Assembly: GCF_001580365.1 (NCBI RefSeq)
Contig: NZ_CP014480.1
Span: forward strand, 2,047,008-2,111,007
DNA: 64,000 nucleotides
Origin: Kocuria turfanensis
GTDB lineage: Bacteria; Actinomycetota; Actinomycetes; Actinomycetales; Micrococcaceae
Reading direction: 5' to 3'
Shown: positions 42,722 through 51,122 of the stretch, one piece after another
Position numbering within the stretch: the stretch's first letter is position 1
Layout: each line of letters begins with the position of its first letter
Notes under the pieces: generated by a model
Seen by the model: only the letters and a program-made list of their open reading frames with translations
What the model was told of the DNA's origin: nothing
The model's database searches: none
Translations under genes and position numbers: made by a program

Positions 42722-43342
42722 CTAACTCATGGCGGGCGGGAGCTCTCGGATTCGTCGGTACAGGGTGGCTCGCGACATCCCCATATCCCGGGCTACTTGG
42801 GTCGCAGGCTCTCCGCCCTCGATCAGCTGGAGGGCACTGCGGATCTGGCTGTCTGTGAAGGTTAGACGTCGCCCGCCCAGGTCCTTGCCGGCGGCCCGAC
42901 GCTTGGCCACCGAGTCGGTGATCCGCTCCCGCTTGATCTCCAACTCCATTTGGGCAAGGGCGGCCATCACGGCGAACACCATCGAGCCCATTGGGGTGTG
43001 GGTGTCCACGTCTCCCCCACCCAAGTTCAACACCCGCAACCCGGCGCCTCTCCCCCGCAGCGCTTCGGCGAAGGCCAGCATGTTCTGGGTCGAGCGCCCC
43101 AGACGGTCCAGGGTCGTGACGACTAACGTGTCACCCTCTACGAGAGCAGCCACGGCCCTGTCGAACTGCGGACGCGAAGCAAGAGCTCCAGACACTCCAT
43201 GATCGACATAGAGGTCATCGCGACGCACTCCAGCAGCCAGCAGATCAGACACTTGACGGTCCGCATCCTGCACCCGCGTCGATACGCGCCCATACCCAAT
43301 CAACTCACCCACGTCAACCCCAATGTGTCTCGCAACCAACAT
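42722..43342 (-). CDS. Serine recombinase (resolvase/invertase)
   Basis: 206 residues. Catalytic N-terminal domain with Ser21 in GYGRVST, Arg/Asp motifs GDTLVVTTLDRLGRS and the E-helix AALAQMELEIKRER; C-terminal helix-turn-helix (ATQVARDMGMSRATLYRRIRE). Length fits small Tn3-type resolvases or DNA invertases. ATG 43342 is chosen; a GTG nine codons later is possible. A 19-bp block shared with the second resolvase lies 97 bp upstream and may be part of its crossover site. Confidence 0.92.
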   Translation of the reverse strand: MLVARHIGVDVGELIGYGRVSTRVQDADRQVSDLLAAGVRRDDLYVDHGVSGALASRPQFDRAVAALVEGDTLVVTTLDRLGRSTQNMLAFAEALRGRGAGLRVLNLGGGDVDTHTPMGSMVFAVMAALAQMELEIKRERITDSVAKRRAAGKDLGGRRLTFTDSQIRSALQLIEGGEPATQVARDMGMSRATLYRRIRELPPAMS

Positions 43343-43438
43343 CCAGTACACGATTCTAGGCGCAAAGATAAAGCACATAGTTGCAAGACTTGCCGGACCG
43401 CGGAAACCCGCACAGATCTGGGACCACAAAAATCCACC

Positions 43439-43457
43439 GACGAGACGTCTCGCATCC
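43439..43457. repeat. 19-bp palindromic block upstream of resolvase 1
   Basis: GACGAGACGTCTCGCATCC, containing the perfect 12-bp palindrome CGAGACGTCTCG. An identical 19-mer stands at 45741-45759 upstream of the second resolvase in the same relative orientation. Candidate res subsite or element end. Confidence 0.8.
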
Positions 43458-43485
43458 TTTAGTTTGAGGAGCGGCCTGATGTCAT

Positions 43486-43531
43486 ATTGCTCAGCCTGCT
43501 TCTAGAATTATCGGCCCCGCGCCTACCCTGG
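43486..43531 (+). promoter_or_regulatory. Conserved 46-bp upstream block of a 140-residue family, copy 1
   Basis: Starts ATTGCTCAGC and ends CTACCCTGG. It aligns without gaps at 36 of 46 positions to the block at 47694-47739, and both lie 88-97 bp before paralogous genes. The conserved TACCCT / TACGCT near the right end is a plausible -10. Confidence 0.65.
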
Positions 43532-43627
43532 TTAATCACCACGGGGCCCCCGGCCTGCCGGCACTGCCCTGCCGTGCCCCAAGTCGGCGCCGCGAGACCA
43601 TCTCTCACCTGCGAACAGGAACAACAC

Positions 43628-44050
43628 ATGACGACCTCTGCACCTGGAGCCCTGGCCGTCGAGCTGCACCCGGCCTCCCCCACCCAGTGGGTTGCCACCT
43701 ACTACCCCATGGTGGTCACCCCCGTGGGCCGCTGGGCCGAGGTCACCTGGGATCTGCACCAGCACCTGATGCCCGCTACGTCCGGCCCGCGGGAGCCGGC
43801 ACGGTGGCTGGAGGCGTGCAGCCCCGATCCCGATCATCCCTGCTACGCCGGCCACCAGGAGTGGGCCACCGAACTGGCCGCCGGCTATGCAGCCGCACGG
43901 GCCGTCCACGACACCGAGGTCATCGAGGAACCCCTCTCGGACCAGGAGGCGCAGTTGTTGCGCGAGGACACGTTCGTCGTCCCGGCCGGGCAGCTTTCGG
44001 AGTGGGTGCTCGGTGACCTCGAGGACGAGACCTCTAGCATCGGGGGCTGA
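43628..44050 (+). CDS. Conserved hypothetical protein, paralogue 1
   Basis: 140 residues, soluble, acidic. Shares with the protein at 47827 the blocks ALAVELHP, WVATYYPMV, GRWA.VTW, PARWLEA.SPDPD, CYAGH, LAAGYAAA and VPAGQL.EWVL.DLEDE. The W/Y/H pattern suggests a small folded domain, but I recognise no family. It lies next to the first resolvase, divergent, and carries the shared promoter block, so gene and promoter were duplicated together. Function unknown. Confidence 0.75.
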   Translation: MTTSAPGALAVELHPASPTQWVATYYPMVVTPVGRWAEVTWDLHQHLMPATSGPREPARWLEACSPDPDHPCYAGHQEWATELAAGYAAARAVHDTEVIEEPLSDQEAQLLREDTFVVPAGQLSEWVLGDLEDETSSIGG

Positions 44051-44951
44051 TCCTGCGCACGGGCCACCCCTTCCCGCCACGCCCGACCACCCCGACCCCT
44101 TCTATTCACAACCGCACATTGTTGTTTCAGGTTGTGAACGCGAACACACCCCCGACATTGCCGCACGGGGCGGGGGCGAGCATCCTGGCTTACCAGGGGG
44201 ACAGGTGATCTGCATCAGACCATCCTCCAGCTTCGGCCGTGTTGACCGGGCGCACCGTGGTTCCGGGGGGATCCATGGTGCGAGCCAGATCATGGTCCGC
44301 GACGAAGCAGCACGGGGCGGGATGGCCGGGGGGCCACCCCGCCCCTGCCACATCTATCCACGATCTCGCAGCGACGGTAGGCGGATCCGCCCTCGAGAAG
44401 ACGTCGCTCAGCCCAGCCCCCGACTGACGAGTCATCCCCTCGGTCGGGCGGCGCTCTTGTGAGCGACGTTGATCCCAGGGCAACTATCGTCATCGACGCC
44501 GCCCCCCCCTGGACTCACTCGGTCATACGCGTCCACCACGGCACGTAGCCTCTGGTCAGCGGCCCTCACGGTGTTTCACGCTGGTGCTGTGGCGGAAGGC
44601 ATCTCCCACACAGAAAGCCGGACACCATCCCATGTCCGGCTTTCTGCTTTCCCAGTACAGCGAGGGATTCTCCGCCCAGGAGCACGACCGGGTCCTACCC
44701 TTGGCCCATCAGCTCTCCCATCCGGTGGTCCTGCGTAGCACCGCCACCGCAGCACCGGCAGTCCAACGCGCTGCTCACCCATGGTCCGAGGCGGTCGAGC
44801 AACCAATGCAGAAGCTCAAGACGGACGTCGGGAACACCGACGTCGGTTCGGAGGGGATCATCGCCACTAACGCCCATGACCGTAGGCAGAGCCCAGCCAG
44901 CTGGGGATACCCTTCCGGCTGAGCACGGACAGTCAGGGGTGTGATGAGGAG
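44051..44951. other. 900-bp region without a credible gene
   Basis: Several frames are open but none shows protein-like composition or homology. Features seen: a clear intrinsic terminator at 44611-44646 and, before it, a low-complexity cccccccc stretch near 44505. The terminator implies a plus-strand transcript ending there, possibly a small RNA or a decayed gene between about 44200 and 44610. Confidence 0.4.
44611..44646 (+). terminator. Intrinsic terminator with no gene in front
   Basis: 14-bp perfect stem CAGAAAGCCGGACA / TGTCCGGCTTTCTG, 8-nt loop, then CTTTCCC. The less GC-rich stem base and the T's make it a better intrinsic terminator than most here. Confidence 0.75.
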
Positions 44952-45584
44952 TCAGCCTGCCGGATCAGGGGCGGCTTCGGCGGCGGTGACCGGCCCGGCG
45001 GTCACCGACTCCGGAGGCCTCGGTGGCAGGTGACGGTAAAGGGTGGTACGGGTGATGCCAGTCTTGGCCACGATTTCCGCCATGGTGTGCCCGGACTCGC
45101 GCAGATGGGCTGCGTAGGCCAGCTTGTCCGGATCCACCACCGAGGGCCGCCCGATCCGCCGGCCCTTGGCCGTGGCCACCGACCGGGCATGGGCGGCGCG
45201 CTCCAGGGTGTAGGTGCGTTCCATCTGCCCGAACAGCGCCAGCAGCACCACCGCCAGCTGCGCCATCGGATCGTTGGGGTTGGTGGAGTCCACCTTGATC
45301 GGATCCGCCAGGTTGCGCACCCCCACCCCTCGCTCGGCCAGATCGTGGATCAGGTTCAGGGTGTCGCGCACGGTGCGCCCGAGCCGGTCCAGGGTGTGCA
45401 CCACGATCACGTCGCCCTTCCGGGCGTAGGCCAGGGCCGCGGTCAGCCCGGGGCGATCCGTGGTGGCCCCGGACTTCTTGTCCACATAGATCCGCTCGGG
45501 CGCGATCCCGACCTGCCGAAGGGCATCGATCTGCCGGTCGAGGTCCTGTTTGGCCGTCGAGACCCGCGCGTAGCCCAATTCCAT
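44952..45584 (-). CDS. Serine recombinase (Tn3-type resolvase)
   Basis: 210 residues. Catalytic Ser9 in MELGYARVST, GDVIVVHTLDRLGRTVRD, LFGQMERTYTLERA, and a Hin-like helix-turn-helix (MAEIVAKTGITRTTLYRHL). Distantly related to resolvase 1. ATG 45584 opens the domain directly. The shared 19-bp palindromic block is 157 bp upstream. No transposase of the Tn3 type is present, so this may be a remnant or a plasmid-type resolution system. Confidence 0.92.
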   Translation of the reverse strand: MELGYARVSTAKQDLDRQIDALRQVGIAPERIYVDKKSGATTDRPGLTAALAYARKGDVIVVHTLDRLGRTVRDTLNLIHDLAERGVGVRNLADPIKVDSTNPNDPMAQLAVVLLALFGQMERTYTLERAAHARSVATAKGRRIGRPSVVDPDKLAYAAHLRESGHTMAEIVAKTGITRTTLYRHLPPRPPESVTAGPVTAAEAAPDPAG

Positions 45585-46137
45585 GCGCCCAGCGTACCGG
45601 AAGTCGAATCCGTACGGCCTAACCGGTTCATGACTTTTGGTCCAAGTTCTGGTACAGGAAACGCCGATCATGCACACCGAGCAAGGATCTCCACGCGGGT
45701 CGTCCCACTACCTAGGAAGTGGTACAGCCCCTTGCAGCTTGACGAGACGTCTCGCATCCCATGACTTGAGAGATGCATCCGGGAAGCGGTGCGCGACGGC
45801 TCGTCCGGTACGTGCCAGGGCCGGGACAACGTGTGCGGTCTTTGCAGACGAGCCCCTGAGGTGAGTCACGCCGCTCGAGCCCCCGGCCGCGCCCGGATCC
45901 ACCAGGGCGCTCCGGGCATCCGCTTAACCCGGCTGACCTGCTCGCCCCGACCGGGCCGGCCGTGAGAGGCAGGATCCCGGGAGCTGCCTGGTGCGGCGCC
46001 ATCACGTACCACCGGACCGATCCCAGGCGGGGCACCACAGCGAGCGCCGGACCGGCTCTGGTGTGACGATGCCTGACGGCGGATACTGAGGTCGTGGCTT
46101 GAGAAGCGACACGGGCAGGACAAGATGCGCCCACCGC
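45585..46137. other. Intergenic region between resolvase 2 and the VIT1 gene
   Basis: About 550 bp without a supported gene. It holds the second copy of the 19-bp palindromic block (45741-45759). It probably marks the right edge of the accessory island. Confidence 0.4.
45741..45759. repeat. 19-bp palindromic block upstream of resolvase 2
   Basis: Exact copy of GACGAGACGTCTCGCATCC found at 43439-43457, same orientation relative to the neighbouring resolvase gene. Confidence 0.8.
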
Positions 46138-46175
46138 CGAGGCTGCCGGATCCATGACCGGGTCCGGCAGCCTCG
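46138..46175. terminator. Long hairpin, possible terminator
   Basis: 16-bp stem with one G-T pair (CGAGGCTGCCGGATCC against GGGTCCGGCAGCCTCG) and a 6-nt loop. Second hairpin beyond the end of the VIT1 gene. Confidence 0.5.
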
Positions 46176-46278
46176 TCGAGAGGGTGAAGGGGAGAGCCCT
46201 GCTCGCCCGCGGCACTGCCGCTGGAGTGCTTGCAGACCGGTCCGGGCAGCCCGTCCGTGGCCCGCGCTCGACGCGGTA

Positions 46279-46298
46279 CCGGCCGGGAGAACGGCCGG
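46279..46298 (-). terminator. Short hairpin after the VIT1-family gene
   Basis: 7-bp stem CCGGCCG / CGGCCGG with a 6-nt loop, 7 bp after the minus-strand stop. Backed by the longer hairpin further on. Confidence 0.55.
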
Positions 46299-46305
46299 CA
46301 CCGGG

Positions 46306-47424
46306 TCAGGCGATGCTGGTGCCGAACAGCAGGCCCAGGACGTAGGTGGCCCCGGCGGCCCCGTAGCCGATGGTCAGCTGGCGCAGTGCCATCCGGGCCG
46401 GGGAGCTGCCGGAGAGCAGGGCCACCACGGTGCCGGTGGACAGCAGCGCCAGGCCCACGATCACGGCCGCGACGATCACCGCGGTGGTGCCCTCCAACCC
46501 GAACAGGTAGGGCAGGATCGGCAGGACCGCCCCGGAGGCGAAGAAGCAGAAGCTGGACGCCGCGGCCCCCAGGCCGGTGCCCACCGCCTCGTGCTCATCG
46601 GCCTCCACGACGGGCACGGGCCCGGTGTGCTCGGTGTGCTCCAGGTGCGCCCCGCCCAGCACCCGGGCGGCCTTGGTCTCGGCGGCCTCGGGGTCCAGGC
46701 CGCGCGCCCGGTAGAACAGGGCCAGTTCGTTGGCCTCGGCATCGAGCATCGGCACCTTGTGGCGGGCCTCGGCGTTGGGGGTGGAGGCCTCCAGCAGCTC
46801 CCGCTGGGAGCGCACCGAGACGTACTCCCCGGCTCCCATCGACAGGGCCCCGGCCAGCAGCCCGGAGATCCCGGTCAGCAGAACGACCGAGCTGCCCACC
46901 CCGCTGGCGCTGATGCCCAGCACCAGCGCCAGGTTGGACACCAGTCCATCGTTGGCCCCGAAGACGGCAGCCCGGAAGCTGCCGGCCATCCGGTTGCGCC
47001 CGCGGGTGGCCAGGGCGCGGACGACCTCTTCGTGGATCTGCTCGTCGGCGGCCATCGCGTCGGTGGCGTGGTCGTCGGCCTCGTAGGGGGAGCGGGCCTC
47101 GGCGCGCTGCATCAGGGCCAGGACGAACACCGAGCCGAAGTGGCGGGCCAGGAAGCCCAGCAGGCGGGAGCGCAGGGACCCGCGGCGCGGGTGGCCCACG
47201 TGGTGGCCCAGCAGGCTCACCCAGTGCTGCTCGTGGCGGGTCTCGGCCTCGGCCAGACCGAGCAGGATCTCCCGCTCCTCCCCGGTGCGCCGGGCGGCCA
47301 GGTCGCGGTAGACCGCGGCCTCGGAGCGCTCGTCGGCCAGGTAGCGGCGCCATCGGCGGATCTCCGCCGGGGTGGGCCGGTGCACCGGGGCAGCGGTGGT
47401 GTCAGGGTCGGTGGAAGGAGTCAT
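46306..47424 (-). CDS. Ferritin-like/VIT1 (CCC1) membrane metal transporter
   Basis: 372 residues. N-terminal ferritin-like domain (about 15-145) with iron-ligand patterns ERSEAAVYRDLA and EAETRHEQHW, then a VIT1/CCC1 domain with five helices: VFGANDGLVSNLALVLGISA, GALSMGAGEYVSVRSQRE, and three C-terminal helices. This is the MbfA-type layout, in which the ferritin-like part senses or feeds Fe2+/Mn2+ to an exporting channel. ATG behind GAAGGAG. Confidence 0.9.
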   Translation of the reverse strand: MTPSTDPDTTAAPVHRPTPAEIRRWRRYLADERSEAAVYRDLAARRTGEEREILLGLAEAETRHEQHWVSLLGHHVGHPRRGSLRSRLLGFLARHFGSVFVLALMQRAEARSPYEADDHATDAMAADEQIHEEVVRALATRGRNRMAGSFRAAVFGANDGLVSNLALVLGISASGVGSSVVLLTGISGLLAGALSMGAGEYVSVRSQRELLEASTPNAEARHKVPMLDAEANELALFYRARGLDPEAAETKAARVLGGAHLEHTEHTGPVPVVEADEHEAVGTGLGAAASSFCFFASGAVLPILPYLFGLEGTTAVIVAAVIVGLALLSTGTVVALLSGSSPARMALRQLTIGYGAAGATYVLGLLFGTSIA

Positions 47425-47693
47425 GGTCGTCCTCGAGGCAGGACCCCGGCCGCAGCAGTCGCACCTGGCGGTGGACGGACTTCGGCCGGAGTGGTGTCCG
47501 GCCGAAGGTCTCGCTCGCCCGGACACCGTGGTCCAGGTGGCGCGCCGGGTCCCCCGTCGGGGGAGACCAGCATGTCGACGCGCCGCAGCATCCGCCCCGT
47601 GGGCGAGTGGGAACTACTCCCCTTCGACGGCTCCAGGCTACCGACCACACCGGCGGGGCCGCATTCGGTGGACCGAAACCGCCCCGTGGTCAC

Positions 47694-47739
47694 ATTGCTC
47701 AGCTTGCTTTCAGCGTCATCGGCTCAGCGTCTACGCTGG
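47694..47739 (+). promoter_or_regulatory. Conserved 46-bp upstream block of a 140-residue family, copy 2
   Basis: ATTGCTCAGC...CTACGCTGG, gapless partner of the block at 43486-43531. Lies 87 bp before the paralogous gene. Confidence 0.65.
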
Positions 47740-47826
47740 GGCAGCACCACCGGGCTCTTCTGAAGTCCACCCGCGCGGTCCAGCCCCGGCCGCTCCCCCG
47801 ACCTTCCACCCGATCAGGAAAACGGC

Positions 47827-48249
47827 ATGAACATCTCTGCGTTCGGGGCTCTGGCCGTCGAGCTCCACCCCCACTCCCCCACTCGGTGGGTGGCCACGTA
47901 CTACCCGATGGTCCACACCCCGTCGGGCCGCTGGGCCGACGTCACCTGGACACTGCACCAGCGCTGCATGCCCCTCGCCCCCGAGCTCATGACACCGGCA
48001 CGGTGGCTGGAGGCGCGCAGCCCCGACCCCGACGACTCCTGCTACGCCGGCCACCGGGCATGGAGTGAGGCGTTGGCCGCCGGCTACGCGGCAGCCCTGG
48101 ATGTTCTCGCGGCCGAGGCCGTCGAGGAGGTCTCCTCCCTCGAGAACCCTGATCAGCTGCGGCAGGCGTCGATCGTCGTCCCGGCCGGGCAGCTGGCGGA
48201 GTGGGTCCTCGACGACCTCGAGGACGAGACCGCCCAGGTCCGCGGCTGA
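47827..48249 (+). CDS. Conserved hypothetical protein, paralogue 2
   Basis: 140 residues, same length as the protein at 43628 and alike through most of its length (for example LAVELHPHSPTRWVATYYPM and VVPAGQLAEWVLDDLEDE). The least conserved part is residues 95-118. No known family. It stands between the VIT1 gene and the organosulfur operon, outside the resolvase segment, so one copy probably moved. Function unknown. Confidence 0.75.
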   Translation: MNISAFGALAVELHPHSPTRWVATYYPMVHTPSGRWADVTWTLHQRCMPLAPELMTPARWLEARSPDPDDSCYAGHRAWSEALAAGYAAALDVLAAEAVEEVSSLENPDQLRQASIVVPAGQLAEWVLDDLEDETAQVRG

Positions 48250-48282
48250 TCCACCGCCGACCCCGCGGGCGCCCCTGGGGGT

Positions 48283-49653
48283 TCACCTGCGGAAGGACGC
48301 CCCGCGGTGGTCGTCGGCCAGCCGCGGACCGGCCCCGGTCAGGACCTCGCGCAGCGTCTGCCCGGCGGGGACGCTCCCGGGCTCCGGCAGCAGACCGCGG
48401 CGCCGCAGCTCCGGTGAGACCATGGTCGTGAACCGCTCCAGGTCCGCGGGCCGCACGGCCGCCGAGATGTTGAAGCCGTCGACGCCGGCCTCCTCGCGCC
48501 AGCGCTCGAGCTCGTCCGCCACGGTGCCGGGGGCCCCGGCGATGACGGGCCCGCGGCCGCCGATGGCCACGAACTCCGCCAGGTCGCGCACCGTCCAGGT
48601 CCGGTCCGGGGACAGCGAGGTGAACGCCGCGAGCGCGGACTGGTTGGCGTCGGTGGCCACGTACTCGAGCGGGGCGTCGGGGTCCGCGCCGGCCAGGTCG
48701 ACCCCGGTCCAGCCGCCGAACAGGGACAGGGCTCCCTCGATGTCCACGTGCCGGCGGTACCCGGCCAGCCGGGCCTGGGCCTCGGCGTCGGTCTCGGCGA
48801 CCACCACCGTGGCCATGGTGAAGGTCTTCACGGCGTCCTCGGCCCGCCCGCGCTCGGCCAGTCCGGCCCGGACGCCGTCGGTCCACCGGCGCACGAGCTG
48901 CGGGGTGTTGCCGATGAAGAAGATGGCCTCGGCGTGGTCGACGGCGAACTGCTGTCCGCGCTTGGAGGCCCCGGCCTGGAAGAGCAGCGGGGTGCCCTGG
49001 GGGCCGGGGTGGGTCAGCGCGTGGCCGGGCACGGAGAACCAGGTGCCCTCGTGGCCGACGGGGTGCGCGAGGTCGGGGTCCACGAAGACCCCGGTGGCGG
49101 GGTCGGCCGGCACCGCCCCGGGCTCGAAGGACCCCTCGAGCAGCTTGTACATGACCTCCATGTACTCGTCGGCGCGGTCGTAGCGCTCGTCGTGCGGGAT
49201 CTGCCGGTCCATGCCCAGGTTCCGGGCGGCGGAGTCCTGGTAGGAGGTCACCACGTTCCACGCCACCCGGCCGCGGGTGAAGTGGTCCAGGGTCGCGAAG
49301 GTGCGGGCCAGCAGGTAGGGGGCCTCGTAGGTGACCGAGGCGGTGACGCCGAAGCCGAGCCGCTCGGTCGCCGCGGCCATCGCCGGCACCGCGACGAGCG
49401 GGTCGAGCAGCGGGTACTGCACTCCCCCGCGGGCGGTGGCCTCGGTCCCGCCGCCGTAGACGTCGTAGACGCCCGGGATGTCCGCCAGGAACAGCGAGGC
49501 GAAGCCGCCGTCCTCGAGGGTGCGGGCCAGGGACGTCCAGTACTCGAGCGTGTCGAACCGCGCGACCCCGGCCTCCGGGTGGCGCCACAGGCCCGGTGAC
49601 TGGTGCACGGGCACCATCATGTCGAAGGCGTTCAGCAGCAGGGGGCGGCTCAT
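48283..49653 (-). CDS. NtaA/SnaA/DszA-family FMN-dependent monooxygenase
   Basis: 456 residues of the luciferase-like class. MSRPLLLNAFDMMVPVHQSPG is the family N-terminus; FGVTASVTYEAPYLLARTFATLDHFTRGRVAWNVVTS is the flavin core. It oxygenates sulfur or nitrogen substrates with reduced FMN from a separate reductase, which is not in the window. Coupled by ATGA to the upstream MFS gene and part of an operon with an SfnB-like enzyme, so an organosulfur substrate (sulfone, sulfonate) is likely. Confidence 0.88.
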   Translation of the reverse strand: MSRPLLLNAFDMMVPVHQSPGLWRHPEAGVARFDTLEYWTSLARTLEDGGFASLFLADIPGVYDVYGGGTEATARGGVQYPLLDPLVAVPAMAAATERLGFGVTASVTYEAPYLLARTFATLDHFTRGRVAWNVVTSYQDSAARNLGMDRQIPHDERYDRADEYMEVMYKLLEGSFEPGAVPADPATGVFVDPDLAHPVGHEGTWFSVPGHALTHPGPQGTPLLFQAGASKRGQQFAVDHAEAIFFIGNTPQLVRRWTDGVRAGLAERGRAEDAVKTFTMATVVVAETDAEAQARLAGYRRHVDIEGALSLFGGWTGVDLAGADPDAPLEYVATDANQSALAAFTSLSPDRTWTVRDLAEFVAIGGRGPVIAGAPGTVADELERWREEAGVDGFNISAAVRPADLERFTTMVSPELRRRGLLPEPGSVPAGQTLREVLTGAGPRLADDHRGASFRR

Positions 49654-51119
49654 ACGGTGGTCCTCTCGGTGGGGGTCCCGGCGGTGGTCCCGGTGGTGGT
49701 CCCGGCGGCGGCGCCGACCCGAGCGGAGTCGGCCCGGGCGGAACCGGGACGGGCGGTGACGGCCCCGGTGGAGCCGGCGTGCAGGTCGGTGAGCTCGGTG
49801 CCGCGCTGCTCGCGGGCGGGGTCCTTCGCGGCCAGGGCGGCGGCGACGGAGAGCACGGAGAGTCCGGAGAGGTACCCGGCGATCAGCCACGGGGTGTTCC
49901 CGCCGGCGGCGAACAGCAGGGCGGCGATCATCGGCATCAGCCCGCCGCCCAGGACGGTGCCGACCTGGTAGCCGAAGCTCACCCCGGAGTACCGCACGTG
50001 CACGGGGAACTGCTCGGCGAACCAGGCCGCCTGCGGCCCGTAGATCGCGTCGTGGACGAGGTTGATGCCGAGCACGACCACGAGCGGCAGCAGGGCCAGC
50101 GGGCCGGCGTCGAGGAAGGCGAACAGCACCCAGCCGAAGACGCCGATCGCCGCGTACGCGGTCACCGAGACGACCTTGCGGCCCACCCGGTCGGACAGCC
50201 AGCCCCAGAAGGGGGTGGAGAACAGGCCGATGGCCGAGGCGATCATCACCGCGGTCACACCGGAGGCGCTGTCCCCGCGCACGTCCCGCAGGTAGGTCAG
50301 CATGTAGACCGTCACCAGGTAGTAGACGGCGTTCTGGGCCAGGCGCAGGCCGATCGTGACCAGCAGCGGGCGGCGGTGGTGGGCCAGCAGCTCCCGCAGG
50401 GGTGCCGCGGCCACGTTGCCCGAGGCGCGGTGCTCCAGGAACTCGGGGGCGTCGGCCACGCCGAGGCGGATCCACAGGCCGACCGCCACCAGCAGGGCAG
50501 AGAGCAGGAAGGGGATGCGCCAGCCGTAGGCGGCGAACTGCTCCTCGCTCATCACGTGCTGCACGACGAAGAACGCCCCGGTGGCCAGCAGCATGCCGGC
50601 CGAGGAGCCGATCTGGGTGAAGGACCCGAAGAACCCGCGGTGCCGGGCCGGGGAGTGCTCCACGCTCAGCAGCGCGGAGCCGCCCCACTCGGCGCCGGCG
50701 GACAGCCCCTGCAGGATGCGCAGGACGACGAGCCCGACGACGGCCCACCAGCCGATCACCTCGTAGGTCGGCAGCAGGCCGATCAGGGTGGAGGCCACGC
50801 CCATGAGCAGCAGGGAGGCCACCAGCAGGGCCTTGCGGCCGATCCGGTCGCCCAGGTGCCCGGCGACGATCCCGCCCAGGGGCCGGGCGATCACCCCGAC
50901 CGCGAGGGTGGCGAAGGAGGCGACGATGCCGCCGAGCTCGGTGGCCATGGGGAAGAACTGGACGTTGAAGACCAGTGCGGCGGCGGTGCCGTAGAGGTAG
51001 AAGTCGTACCACTCGATGGTGGTGCCGGCGAAGGCCGAGGCCAGGACGCGCTTCTTGCCGTGGACGACGCTGGTGCGTCCCGCGGCGGCCGCGGCCGTGG
51101 TCGGGGTCGGGGTGGTCAT
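49650..51119 (-). CDS. MHS-family MFS importer
   Basis: 489 residues, 12 helices. FAGTTIEWYDFYLYGTAAALVF and HLGDRIGRK are typical of the metabolite:H+ symporter group (KgtP/ShiA-like). The C-terminal 40 residues are Thr/Ala-rich and disordered. Placed between two flavin enzymes of the same operon, it probably brings in their organosulfur substrate. Confidence 0.88.
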   Translation of the reverse strand: MTTPTPTTAAAAAGRTSVVHGKKRVLASAFAGTTIEWYDFYLYGTAAALVFNVQFFPMATELGGIVASFATLAVGVIARPLGGIVAGHLGDRIGRKALLVASLLLMGVASTLIGLLPTYEVIGWWAVVGLVVLRILQGLSAGAEWGGSALLSVEHSPARHRGFFGSFTQIGSSAGMLLATGAFFVVQHVMSEEQFAAYGWRIPFLLSALLVAVGLWIRLGVADAPEFLEHRASGNVAAAPLRELLAHHRRPLLVTIGLRLAQNAVYYLVTVYMLTYLRDVRGDSASGVTAVMIASAIGLFSTPFWGWLSDRVGRKVVSVTAYAAIGVFGWVLFAFLDAGPLALLPLVVVLGINLVHDAIYGPQAAWFAEQFPVHVRYSGVSFGYQVGTVLGGGLMPMIAALLFAAGGNTPWLIAGYLSGLSVLSVAAALAAKDPAREQRGTELTDLHAGSTGAVTARPGSARADSARVGAAAGTTTGTTAGTPTERTTV

Positions 51120-51122
51120 GCG

